Below, in pieces: positions 16,286 through 22,856 of a DNA stretch of 32,840 bases (position 1 is its first letter; each line of letters begins with the position of its first letter). Below the pieces are notes generated by a model. That model had not been told where the DNA came from and did not search any database. It saw only the letters and a list, made by a program, of their open reading frames with translations. Origin of the DNA: a virus. The position numbers and the translations under genes are program-made. Location of the stretch: the IMG/VR virus record IMGVR_UViG_3300042893_000773, positions 1 through 32,840 of that record. One strand, 5' to 3'.

Positions 16286-16475
16286 GATGAACGTATTAAG
16301 GTCTGTTTGGGCACAATATGGCATCAGAAAAGGTGCTACGGTGTGTGAAGATGACCAAGGATACTTTGTTCGTTATGCTTACACCATGAAAACTGTCGGT
16401 GAAAGTAAACGATATAAAAGACTAAGTACCGCATATAAAAAAGCGGAACGATGGTGTAAAGGAAATGATGAATGA
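16278..16475 (+). CDS. Hypothetical protein, 65 aa
   Basis: This small basic protein (MSKMNVLRSVWAQYGIRKG, then a strand pair around GYFVRYAYTMKT and a lysine-rich helix KRYKRLSTAYKKAERW) is unrecognised. ATG 16278 was chosen because GGAGAG lies just upstream and it overlaps the preceding stop by 8 bases; an in-frame GTG at 16236 would lie deep in the preceding gene. Its TGA stop overlaps the next ATG by four bases. The fold looks like a short RNA- or DNA-binding domain by charge, which is only a guess. Confidence 0.65.
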   Translation: MSKMNVLRSVWAQYGIRKGATVCEDDQGYFVRYAYTMKTVGESKRYKRLSTAYKKAERWCKGNDE

Positions 16476-16555
16476 ATGATACGATGATTGGTTTACTGGG
16501 ATATGCAGGACTTATCGTATGCCTATTAGTAATAGTAGGATTGTTCCGTAAATGA
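16472..16555 (+). CDS. Single-pass membrane microprotein, 27 aa
   Basis: A 27-codon frame starting ATG 16472 overlaps the preceding stop by four bases (ATGA). It encodes one transmembrane helix (MIGLLGYAGLIVCLLVIVGLF) ended by Arg-Lys. Its own stop overlaps the next ATG by four bases in the same way. GGA lies 8 bases before the start. The double overlap and the clean helix make it likely to be a real gene despite its size. Function unknown. Confidence 0.6.
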   Translation: MNDTMIGLLGYAGLIVCLLVIVGLFRK

Positions 16556-16752
16556 TGTTTCTACTTATTTTTCTGATTGCTATTGCGGTTGGATTTACTC
16601 TGTTTGCATTACTGCGCGGACTTACCGCGTTTTCACAAGAACAAACAACTGAATCTCGCACACAGCAAACTCAAATGATGTTTTCAAGAGTTAAGTGGCA
16701 AGCAATTGCCGTAATATTGGTAGTAGTTGCTGCCGCAGTTTTTTCTAATTAA
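16552..16752 (+). CDS. HIG1-like twin-transmembrane protein
   Basis: This 66-residue protein has two transmembrane helices (residues ~3-22 and ~49-64) joined by a loop containing LRGLTAFSQEQ and a Gln/Thr/Arg-rich stretch, then MFSRVKWQAIAVILV. The layout and the loop resemble the twin-transmembrane HIG1-domain proteins common in alphaproteobacteria, where the second helix follows an RxxxQ block. In mitochondria HIG1 proteins associate with respiratory supercomplexes. A phage copy could act on the host respiratory chain; this is inference. The match is by eye. Confidence 0.6.
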   Translation: MMFLLIFLIAIAVGFTLFALLRGLTAFSQEQTTESRTQQTQMMFSRVKWQAIAVILVVVAAAVFSN

Positions 16753-16763
16753 GGAATATAGTA

Positions 16764-17825
16764 ATGGCATATTTTTTGAAGAACGGTACTAGCTTTCGTG
16801 TTTCCAGCAAGGAAGCAATGGACCTACACGAGAAGCTTCCTGCAGGCAACTACACCGTTGCTGTAGACCCGATGGGTAACCTCTATCTTGAATCTATCGA
16901 TGATTTTGAAATCCCATCTAAGATGTATGGTAATACCCTGCGTCATACTGACCGCATTATCAACTCGTTTTGGAAGCGCCCGCAACAGACTGGTGTTCTG
17001 TTGAACGGTGAAAAGGGTTCGGGTAAGACTTTGCTTGCTAAGAACATCAGCGTTGAACTTGCGAAGGAGGGCGTTCCTACTATCGTAATCAATCGTGATT
17101 GGACTGGCGATGGTTTCTTCAAGCTGTTACAGGACATTGACCAGCCGTGTGTCGTTCTCTTTGATGAATTTGAAAAGGTCTATGACCACGAGAAGCAGGA
17201 AGAAATCCTCACACTGCTTGATGGTGTGTTCGGTTCAAAGAAGCTTTACATCTTGACAGTGAATGACAAGTGGCGTGTTGACTCGCACATGCGTAATCGT
17301 CCTGGTCGTATCTTCTATCTGCTAGACTTCAAGGGTTTGGATCAGGTGTTCATTCGTGAATACTGTGAAGACAACCTCGTTAACAAGCAATACATTGACC
17401 AAATTTGTTCATTGACTAGTTTGTTCGGTGAGTTCAACTTTGATATGCTTAAGGCACTTGTTGAAGAAATGAATCGCTACGACGAGACTCCGACCGAAGC
17501 ACTTGAAATGCTCAACGCTAAGCCTGAATACGATGAGGGTGCTAAGTACGAGATTAAGTTGGTTGATGGTGGTAAGGAAATCAAGTCTGTTAGTCCTGAA
17601 ATTTGGCGCGGCAACCCGCTAGCTATGAAGGGTGTCAACATTGAATATGATCCTGATCCAAATGATGATGACTCTGATTGGGTTGACCTTCGTTTTGCCC
17701 CTGAGCATCTTATCAATCTGAACAGTCAGGAAGGTAAGTTCATCTTTGAAAGCAAGGGTGCCCGACTGATCCTTACACGAGCGAAAGAGAAGGCACTGTT
17801 TGACTACAGCCACCTCGCTCTTTAA
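16764..17825 (+). CDS. AAA+ ATPase
   Basis: This 353-residue protein has an AAA+ core: Walker A GEKGSGKT near residues 82-89, Walker B VVLFDEFEK near 128-136, a sensor-type asparagine in ILTVNDKW near 170, and an arginine-rich stretch (HMRNRPGR) just after it. A helical lid follows (~residues 195-250). The first ~75 residues and the last ~90 are unique and may give specificity. It could be an unfoldase, loader or remodelling ATPase; nothing identifies the target. AAGGA precedes the ATG. The 3' end overlaps the next gene by 26 bases. Confidence 0.88.
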   Translation: MAYFLKNGTSFRVSSKEAMDLHEKLPAGNYTVAVDPMGNLYLESIDDFEIPSKMYGNTLRHTDRIINSFWKRPQQTGVLLNGEKGSGKTLLAKNISVELAKEGVPTIVINRDWTGDGFFKLLQDIDQPCVVLFDEFEKVYDHEKQEEILTLLDGVFGSKKLYILTVNDKWRVDSHMRNRPGRIFYLLDFKGLDQVFIREYCEDNLVNKQYIDQICSLTSLFGEFNFDMLKALVEEMNRYDETPTEALEMLNAKPEYDEGAKYEIKLVDGGKEIKSVSPEIWRGNPLAMKGVNIEYDPDPNDDDSDWVDLRFAPEHLINLNSQEGKFIFESKGARLILTRAKEKALFDYSHLAL

Positions 17826-18501
17826 TTTCGCATTTGATGTAGACGGTACGCTGACTCCTAGTAGACAGCGTATCGCTCCATCGTTTGAGGAATGGTTCCT
17901 TTCATTCTGCCAAACTAATAATGTCTATCTTGTGTCCGGAAGCGACTACGAGAAGACGCTAGAGCAGCTTGGCGAAGAGATATGTAATACTGTCAAAGGT
18001 GTCTATAGCTGCTGCGGAAACGCTCTCTATGTGAGCGGAGAACTACAGTATGTCAACGACTTTGCATTGACTATCGAACAACATGAATATCTTGAAAGCC
18101 TATTGCAGTTGAGTTCCTTCCCAAAGCGGACGGGTAACCATATTGAAATGCGCCCCGGTTCTTGTAATTTCAGTATTATTGGACGCAACGCAGACATGAA
18201 TGAACGTTCTGAATATTTGGAATACGATACTCGTGTAGATGAACGAAATTTTTACGCATTCCTTATCCGCGAAAATTTCCCAATGCTAGAGGCTACAGTC
18301 GCGGGCGAAACAGGAATAGATATTCATCCTGTAGGAAAAGATAAGAGTCAGATAGCAGAACATATATCTCCCTTTGTATTCTTTGGAGATAAGATATACC
18401 CCGGTGGAAATGATTATACCATTGCCCAACATGCAACTAAGTATTATAATGTTTCAACTTGGGAAGAGACATTTGAAATTTTAAAAAAGGAGTATAGATA
18501 A
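17800..18501 (+). CDS. Phosphomannomutase-like HAD-family phosphatase
   Basis: This 233-residue protein matches the eukaryotic-type phosphomannomutase branch of the HAD superfamily. It has the nucleophile motif FDVDGTLT (Asp13, Asp15), then VSGSDYEKTLEQLG near residue 48, HIEMRPG..NFS near 116-125 and the magnesium-binding GGNDYT near 204. The enzyme converts mannose-6-phosphate to mannose-1-phosphate, precursor of GDP-mannose. The TTG start at 17800 is used because GAGAAGG precedes it and no ATG lies before the catalytic motif. It overlaps the AAA+ gene by 26 bases. Mannose activation for a phage glycan is inferred from glycosyltransferase genes downstream. Confidence 0.82.
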   Translation: MTTATSLFNFAFDVDGTLTPSRQRIAPSFEEWFLSFCQTNNVYLVSGSDYEKTLEQLGEEICNTVKGVYSCCGNALYVSGELQYVNDFALTIEQHEYLESLLQLSSFPKRTGNHIEMRPGSCNFSIIGRNADMNERSEYLEYDTRVDERNFYAFLIRENFPMLEATVAGETGIDIHPVGKDKSQIAEHISPFVFFGDKIYPGGNDYTIAQHATKYYNVSTWEETFEILKKEYR

Positions 18502-18917
18502 TGTTAGAATGTTTAATTTTAGGCGATAGTATCGCAGTAGGTACTAAGATGTTTGCACCTAAGGAATGCGTATCGTATTCCAAGGGTGGTTATAACACAT
18601 GGCAGTGGAATAAGAAGTGGGGTAACACTCCATTGAATTCTGAAATAGTTGTAATTAGTCTTGGTACCAATGACCATAAAGGTGTTAAGACTGAAAAGGA
18701 ACTTCGCAAGATGCGGGAACGAGTTCGCTCAAACCGAGTAATATGGGTTATGCCCCCTTGCAATCCAAAGTTCTGCAAATCAAATATCAATGTAATCGTC
18801 ACTAAGTTGGCTAATGAATACGGTGATCAAGTCATTGGTACCAAACACGTTCAGCCAGATGGGGTTCACCCTAGCTGGAAGGGCTATAAAGAAATTGTAA
18901 AGAAAGCAAAATTATGA
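18501..18917 (+). CDS. SGNH/GDSL-family hydrolase
   Basis: This 138-residue protein is a compact SGNH hydrolase with all four blocks visible: GDS at residues 8-10 (Ser10 nucleophile), a glycine turn (SKGGYNTW, ~29), GTND near residue 55, and the catalytic DGVHPSWKG near residue 120. Such enzymes remove acetyl or acyl esters from sugars, peptidoglycan or lipids. It lacks a signal peptide, so it acts in the cytosol, is virion-packaged, or is released by lysis. It is coupled to both neighbours (TAATG before, ATGA after). Confidence 0.82.
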   Translation: MLECLILGDSIAVGTKMFAPKECVSYSKGGYNTWQWNKKWGNTPLNSEIVVISLGTNDHKGVKTEKELRKMRERVRSNRVIWVMPPCNPKFCKSNINVIVTKLANEYGDQVIGTKHVQPDGVHPSWKGYKEIVKKAKL

Positions 18918-19375
18918 ATTCACTAGTACAACCTAGCAATTGGGTTACTACTGTAACCATCAGCTTGCCTGACTATGCATCGCAGTTGGTAAACAGACTT
19001 GAATCTGTTATGAAAGATACTAGTCTTTCTACTGTAGAAGCACATTCTTGTGCCCTTGCTGCTTCTTTAGCAGTAGGATACGGTGAATTGGCTCTTGAAA
19101 TTTCAATGAGCGATGAGCTTAGAGGAAATGATATCCGCGAAGAAGTGGCTGCGGCTGTAATAGATATGACTTTTAGCAATATCAGCGGAGACCTCTTAAT
19201 CACTGACCTCAAGATTACTCCCTATGCCTTAGCTGTTTCTATGATTCTCAAAGATGAACTTAGTATTGAGGTTATTAGGAGTGGGTTGATAGAGTTTGGT
19301 TACACCAATGAACAACTTGTGGATATTGCTAAGATAGCAGGTTTAATCCCTGCTATTGGTAAGTGCCTTATTTAA
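18914..19375 (+). CDS. AhpD-like fold protein lacking the redox cysteines
   Basis: This 153-residue all-helical protein resembles AhpD-type alkylhydroperoxidases. It has an AHSCALAASLAVGYGEL helix in the first half, an AAAVIDMTFSNI helix in the middle, and a C-terminal half (YALAVSMILKDELS..., then GYTNEQLVDIAKIAGLIPAIGKCL) that lines up with the active-site region. Where AhpD has its catalytic CxxC, this protein has KDEL, so peroxidase chemistry is probably lost. It may be a binding or regulatory relic. The family match is by eye and moderate. It overlaps the preceding stop by four bases and the convergent gene on the other strand by eight. Confidence 0.5.
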   Translation: MNSLVQPSNWVTTVTISLPDYASQLVNRLESVMKDTSLSTVEAHSCALAASLAVGYGELALEISMSDELRGNDIREEVAAAVIDMTFSNISGDLLITDLKITPYALAVSMILKDELSIEVIRSGLIEFGYTNEQLVDIAKIAGLIPAIGKCLI

Positions 19376-19928
19376 TACCGATTAGCATAAATCTCGTATA
19401 CCCGTTATCATCGCTATATCTAATCTCCTTCTCCCCGGAGTAAAGATACTTTGATAACGGGTATTTTAGTGTCAGGTCTTCCAACGACTCATTAGAGTTG
19501 ACACACTTCCAAACATCATCGTCCGCTGTCTGTACGTCACTTGATTGAATACACACCATAGTGCCGTACTCAAGATTCTCAAACCAATCATTGCCCTTCA
19601 TATGCTCCGGTGAGCAGTTGATTACAAGGTCGTAGCCTGCTAAATTTACACCATTTGCGTCCGCTATAATGTTCTCAACCTTATAATCCTTACCGATTCG
19701 CCATGCTTCGGTAAGCTTGTCAGCAATCTCTTTTGTCTCCGGGTCAATGTCTACGCCCAAAATGTATTGATATCTATCCGCGTTTCGTGTTAGAAGCATA
19801 AATGAAAGCACGTTGTACCAGCTACCTAAGATAGCAATCTTGATGTTAGCATGGACAAAGCGTTCAAGTTCTTTGCAAAGCCAGACTTTGCTTTGGATTT
19901 GACCGTGAGAGAAGGAATCGTAATTCAT
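19368..19928 (-). CDS. SAM-dependent methyltransferase-like protein
   Basis: This 186-residue protein has a Rossmann-type arrangement of a class I methyltransferase: motif I as IAILGSWYNVLSFML near residue 32, the acidic ribose-binding GVDIDP near residue 58, an IIADANGV turn near 86, and a motif IV-like DLVINCSPEHM near 101. The glycine motif is not canonical, so substrate and activity are uncertain. A TAAATA box ends 4 bases before its start on the minus strand with no ribosome site. It is convergent with the AhpD-like gene, overlapping it by eight bases. MetK could feed it. Confidence 0.62.
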   Translation of the reverse strand: MNYDSFSHGQIQSKVWLCKELERFVHANIKIAILGSWYNVLSFMLLTRNADRYQYILGVDIDPETKEIADKLTEAWRIGKDYKVENIIADANGVNLAGYDLVINCSPEHMKGNDWFENLEYGTMVCIQSSDVQTADDDVWKCVNSNESLEDLTLKYPLSKYLYSGEKEIRYSDDNGYTRFMLIGIK

Positions 19929-19932
19929 CTTC

Positions 19933-19938
19933 TATTTA
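19933..19938 (-). promoter_or_regulatory. Late promoter box TAAATA (minus strand)
   Basis: On the minus strand TAAATA is followed by GAAG and then the ATG of the methyltransferase-like gene, a 4-base gap that predicts a leaderless mRNA. Confidence 0.58.
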
Positions 19939-19953
19939 GAGGTGAATTAGGGG

Positions 19954-20010
19954 TTGACATAGAAAGCTAACGGTGCTATAGTTAATTATAAGCTGAGAAA
20001 ACGGAGCTCG
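19954..20010 (+). promoter_or_regulatory. Sigma70-type promoter with conserved leader (copy 3 of 3, no gene)
   Basis: TTGACA at 19954-19959, a 17-base spacer and TATAGT at 19977-19982 with TGC before it. The leader to 20006 matches the copies at 7307 and 8235 (TTAATTATAAGCTGAGAAAA, then CGGAG), but no start codon follows. Instead there is an 18-base perfect palindrome at 20012-20029. Confidence 0.88.
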
Positions 20011-20011
20011 T

Positions 20012-20029
20012 TCAGAAATTAATTTCTGA
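20012..20029. repeat. 18-base perfect palindrome
   Basis: TCAGAAATT at 20012-20020 is followed directly by its reverse complement AATTTCTGA. Seven T follow at 20039-20045, nine bases after the palindrome. It could be a hairpin near the 3' end of a short RNA or a protein-binding site. Confidence 0.7.
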
Positions 20030-20046
20030 CTAAGGTCATTTTTTTC

Positions 20047-20075
20047 TTGACAACAGTTTTGAAATGATATATAAG
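20047..20075 (+). promoter_or_regulatory. Sigma70-type promoter upstream of the tRNA region
   Basis: TTGACA at 20047-20052, a 17-base spacer and TATAAG at 20070-20075. It is the second strong promoter within 100 bases and precedes the 47-residue gene, the structured region and the first tRNAs. Confidence 0.82.
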
Positions 20076-20146
20076 AGTATATGTAATGCAGATTTGACGA
20101 AAAGTTGAAAAACTACCCGTTAAAATGCACTATTATTAACCAGGAC

Positions 20147-20152
20147 TAAATA
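20147..20152 (+). promoter_or_regulatory. Late promoter box TAAATA
   Basis: TAAATA lies 8 bases before ATG 20161. There is no Shine-Dalgarno site between them. Confidence 0.5.
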
Positions 20153-20160
20153 AACTTACT

Positions 20161-20304
20161 ATGAATACTACTTGTAACATATCGCTGAAACAGCATATAC
20201 TCTGGGGACAATTATTGGCTCCGATGGGTGCAGTTGCGGCAGTATATATTACAAGCAATCGCGGCGACTTTACACCATCAGTGGAACAAGAGCCCGGCGG
20301 ATAA
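20161..20304 (+). CDS. Hypothetical small protein, 47 aa
   Basis: A 47-codon frame starts at ATG 20161. The peptide has one moderately hydrophobic segment (ILWGQLLAPMGAVAAVYI, residues ~13-30) that could span the membrane, and an acidic tail ending EQEPGG. It has a late box 8 bases upstream, no ribosome site, and is followed by a terminator at 20333, which supports it as a transcribed unit. Function unknown. Confidence 0.5.
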   Translation: MNTTCNISLKQHILWGQLLAPMGAVAAVYITSNRGDFTPSVEQEPGG

Positions 20305-20332
20305 GTAGACATAGTTAAACTAGTTTATTTAG

Positions 20333-20361
20333 ACCCCGGGAACTCAAGTTCTTGGGGTTTT
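20333..20361 (+). terminator. Rho-independent terminator
   Basis: ACCCCGGGAAC (20333-20343) folds onto GTTCTTGGGGT (20348-20358) with tetraloop TCAA and two G-T pairs, followed by TTTT (20358-20361). Confidence 0.87.
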
Positions 20362-20636
20362 CCATTTAGAAGTGCAAGTCGGAACGAGGCTGCAAAGCAC
20401 TATAAAAAATGAACGGGCGGTGGTAATGATGGATTCACTTTGCGGTGATGAAAAAACTATCAGATGAGGACATTACGATCCTCTCAAGCGGTCAATCCTG
20501 AAATGCCAGGAAACATAGATCGCTTATCAACAAAAGGCTAACCATTCATTATTTGAGAACATTCACTGTTAAAAAATGCACCGGCTTTGTAAACCGACTG
20601 GCACCTTTGAGTGTCCTCTAATAATGAATGATATAT
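20362..20636 (+). ncRNA. Structured gene-free region, candidate stable RNA
   Basis: These 275 bases hold no convincing gene but many nested stems: AGTGC/GCACT (20371-20375 with 20397-20401), GAGGA/TCCTC (20466-20470, 20479-20483), AAGCGGTC/GATCGCTT (20486-20493, 20518-20525) enclosing TCCTG/CAGGA (20496-20500, 20507-20511), and an 11-base stem CATTCATTATT/AATAATGAATG (20543-20553, 20620-20630). It lies between a terminator and the first tRNA. T4 encodes stable RNAs of unknown function (RNA C and D) in its tRNA cluster, which is a precedent, not an identification. Confidence 0.5.
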
Positions 20637-20712
20637 TGCCCGATAGATCAATTGGTAGATCGACTGACTCTGACTCAGTAGGTTCTAGGTTCGAGCCCTA
20701 GTCGGGCATCCA
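20637..20712 (+). tRNA. tRNA-Gln (anticodon CTG)
   Basis: Acceptor TGCCCGA pairs with TCGGGCA; anticodon stem ACTGA/TCAGT holds loop CTCTGAC with anticodon CTG, reading CAG. CCA is encoded. The discriminator base is T rather than the G usual for bacterial glutamine tRNA. Confidence 0.93.
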
Positions 20713-20718
20713 AAATAT

Positions 20719-20747
20719 TTGACATTGCTCTATAGAGCATATATAAT
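20719..20747 (+). promoter_or_regulatory. Consensus sigma70-type promoter for tRNA-Gln (TTG)
   Basis: TTGACA at 20719-20724, a 17-base spacer and TATAAT at 20742-20747: a perfect consensus between two tRNA genes. The spacer contains the 12-base palindrome GCTCTATAGAGC (20727-20738), a possible operator. Confidence 0.93.
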
Positions 20748-20763
20748 ACACGTATATTGATGC

Positions 20764-20837
20764 TGCCCCATCCTCTAATGGTAAGAGAGCGGACTTTGAC
20801 TCCGTCAATCGAGGTTCGAGTCCTCGTGGGGCATCCA
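20764..20837 (+). tRNA. tRNA-Gln (anticodon TTG)
   Basis: Acceptor TGCCCCA pairs with TGGGGCA; anticodon loop CTTTGAC gives TTG, reading CAA. CCA is encoded. The discriminator is T, as in the neighbouring tRNA-Gln. Confidence 0.93.
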
Positions 20838-20857
20838 AAGAGAGTAAGGCTGCTTGC

Positions 20858-21613
20858 ATGTTACAACATACTTTTCCTATTTTTTATGGCAATAGAATTG
20901 CTCTAGTAGAGAACACTACTTTTCACTTTTATGGCAGTGATTCCAAAGAAAAGTTTTTCACCAATCGAGCAAGATTAGGTGAATCTTGGAAATACTACGA
21001 TTCGCTAGTTCAGCTTACATATAAGTCTGACAATTATGGTTTCAGAAATCATCATTCTTTAGATGTTATTCAACACGCCCCCTATATCGTGACAATAGGC
21101 TGTTCACATACTATGGGTACTGGGATTCATCATGAAGATACGTATTCTTGTCATCTTGAAAATTTAGCAGGAATTCCCGTCTACAATATGGGATTAGGAG
21201 GTTCCTCTAACGAAGTTAGCTTTTTAAACCTAGTTTGGTTACTTACTAATTTCAATCCTCCAAAAACAATTGTATTTCAACAAACAGGAATGTCTAGATT
21301 TCCATTGATATCCCAAAATAAAACGATATCATTTGAAGGGCCGTGGTCTGCAAAAGACAATAATGATTTACGTGATTTTATGATTTTATCCGACACATTC
21401 GGATACAATAATACAAAGTTTCTACTGTTAGAAATTATGTTACGACAATTGACTACTAAGCACGGAGTAAACTTATATGCTATTCCTGATCAAATATCTG
21501 TACTACGTGCCAACACTTCATGCAGTGAACTAGCAAGAGATCTAGTGCATAGCGGTAAAGACTTTAATGAATTTTTAGCCAAATATATTTGGTCAAATAT
21601 TTCTAATAAATAG
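20858..21613 (+). CDS. SGNH hydrolase-like protein
   Basis: This 251-residue protein has the start of an SGNH hydrolase: TIGCSHTMGTGI near residue 76, with the likely nucleophile serine in GCS, and GLGGSSNEVS near residue 108 supplying the glycine and asparagine blocks. The C-terminal catalytic Asp/His block is not clear. Related proteins are at 30545 and 32180. No signal peptide is seen. It starts 20 bases after tRNA-Gln; AAGG precedes the ATG. Its stop codon is part of a TAAATA box in front of tRNA-Thr. A glycan-ester hydrolase role is inference. Confidence 0.62.
   Translation: MLQHTFPIFYGNRIALVENTTFHFYGSDSKEKFFTNRARLGESWKYYDSLVQLTYKSDNYGFRNHHSLDVIQHAPYIVTIGCSHTMGTGIHHEDTYSCHLENLAGIPVYNMGLGGSSNEVSFLNLVWLLTNFNPPKTIVFQQTGMSRFPLISQNKTISFEGPWSAKDNNDLRDFMILSDTFGYNNTKFLLLEIMLRQLTTKHGVNLYAIPDQISVLRANTSCSELARDLVHSGKDFNEFLAKYIWSNISNK
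21607..21612 (+). promoter_or_regulatory. Late promoter box TAAATA before tRNA-Thr
   Basis: AATAAATAGCATGA lies 7 bases before the 5' end of tRNA-Thr and overlaps the stop codon of the preceding gene. AATAAATAGCAT recurs at 25379 in front of a protein gene. Confidence 0.45.
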
Positions 21614-21619
21614 CATGAC

Positions 21620-21695
21620 GCTGTTGTAGCTCAGTGGTAGTAGCACTTCATTGGTAATGAAGAGGTCGAGAGTTCAATCCTCTCCAACAGCACCA
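21620..21695 (+). tRNA. tRNA-Thr (anticodon GGT)
   Basis: Acceptor GCTGTTG/CAACAGC; anticodon stem CTTCA/TGAAG with loop TTGGTAA gives GGT, reading ACC/ACT. CCA is encoded. Its last 22 bases are also the 3' coding end of the minus-strand gene 21674-22759. Confidence 0.95.
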
Positions 21696-22759
21696 TACTT
21701 GCCCCAAAGTTTTTCATAAACTTCTACAGAATGGTCATCACTCACTTTTTGAAGTGAGTGATTCCAAATCAAATCTTCTATGTATGGGTTTACTTTGTTG
21801 TTATACGTGTCTGCTAAATCAGTAAATACTTTTTTATTGTTAATCACGGATTTAGTGAGTTTGTCTCTATGCAGATCTTTGTTGCTTAATAAATGCAACA
21901 CATTGTCAACGCACATTCTAATTACATCTTCTTCTGGTCCTACTAATGTTTCATATGGATGTTTTACTGCATACTGAAAGGTATCAAATCCTAAGGAATG
22001 CAAATATTCATACGTTTTTTTGTAGCCTATTAGCACGAAGGGATGAAAATTATTAATTGTTTTCCAAGTTTTTTCTGTGATAAACCAGTAATACTCAGGA
22101 TGAAATGTAGTTTCAGTAACTAAACTAACAGCCGTTTTAGCATACATTTCGGCTGTAGGGCTAAACGCAATTGGATAAAAATTAGTAGTGCCCGTTCCAA
22201 AGTTTGGTGAGACATCATCAATTTTTCTAACAGTATCGGTTATAAATCTTTGATACGCATCATCAGACATATTAGGCAAATAACAACGCACTGCATCTTC
22301 TAGATGAGACCCGTAATGCAATGACCATTCGCACTTAGCGAGTTCATTTCGCTGGTACAAATCGTATAATGTAAATATTCGTTGTTTTTTATAAGGAGTT
22401 CCTATTTTAAACAATATTTTGTCATTGTCTAGATTAGGACCAAACTCAGGATTCTCTGATTTATGTACTCTACACAGCAAAGAATCATATAATACGGTAT
22501 TTACAGTGGTCCAATGATTGGGTTCGCTGTAACTATAAACATCTAACAGTAGCACAACATTGTCTTGATTAGGAGTAACTCCTAGTATTTCTAGTGCAGT
22601 TAGGATTTTTTCATGCGGCCATATTTCCCATACCGCAGATAGTATTATTTTGTTATCTTTGTCACTGATTAATGCTTTCACCCTTTCAATGCCTTTAGGA
22701 ATTGTAAATTCATGATAGAGGTTAAAATACGGGATTAAGTCTACGTAGTAAATATTCAT
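21674..22759 (-). CDS. Putative glycosyltransferase-like protein
   Basis: This 361-residue protein has no firm family match. Residues ~215-255 (SLVTETTFHP..YWFITEKTWKTINNFHPFVLIG) carry the T-E-K-x-hydrophobic-hPF pattern seen in fucosyltransferase/exostosin-like glycosyltransferases found in phage genomes. There it forms part of the sugar-nucleotide site. A glycosyltransferase role is therefore likely but not certain. A TAAATA box lies 5 bases before the ATG on the minus strand, with no ribosome site. Its last codons run antisense through the tRNA-Thr gene. Confidence 0.48.
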   Translation of the reverse strand: MNIYYVDLIPYFNLYHEFTIPKGIERVKALISDKDNKIILSAVWEIWPHEKILTALEILGVTPNQDNVVLLLDVYSYSEPNHWTTVNTVLYDSLLCRVHKSENPEFGPNLDNDKILFKIGTPYKKQRIFTLYDLYQRNELAKCEWSLHYGSHLEDAVRCYLPNMSDDAYQRFITDTVRKIDDVSPNFGTGTTNFYPIAFSPTAEMYAKTAVSLVTETTFHPEYYWFITEKTWKTINNFHPFVLIGYKKTYEYLHSLGFDTFQYAVKHPYETLVGPEEDVIRMCVDNVLHLLSNKDLHRDKLTKSVINNKKVFTDLADTYNNKVNPYIEDLIWNHSLQKVSDDHSVEVYEKLWGKYGAVGED

Positions 22760-22764
22760 GCTAT

Positions 22765-22770
22765 TATTTA
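22765..22770 (-). promoter_or_regulatory. Late promoter box TAAATA (minus strand)
   Basis: GATAAATA on the minus strand, 5 bases (ATAGC) before the ATG at 22759. It lies back to back with tRNA-Arg, which starts at 22773. Confidence 0.6.
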
Positions 22771-22772
22771 TC

Positions 22773-22849
22773 GGACCCTTAGTTCAGCTGGATAGAGCGT
22801 CTGTCTTCGAAACAGAATGTCGGGGGTTCGAATCCCTCAGGGTCCACCA
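22773..22849 (+). tRNA. tRNA-Arg (anticodon TCG)
   Basis: Acceptor GGACCCT/AGGGTCC; anticodon stem TCTGT/ACAGA with loop CTTCGAA gives TCG, reading CGA. CCA is encoded. First of five tandem tRNAs. Confidence 0.95.
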
Positions 22850-22856
22850 AGTTAAT

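Noticed and set aside
20448-20501. A 17-codon frame (MKKLSDED start)
   Set aside because: Very short and inside the structured region; it cannot be told from chance.
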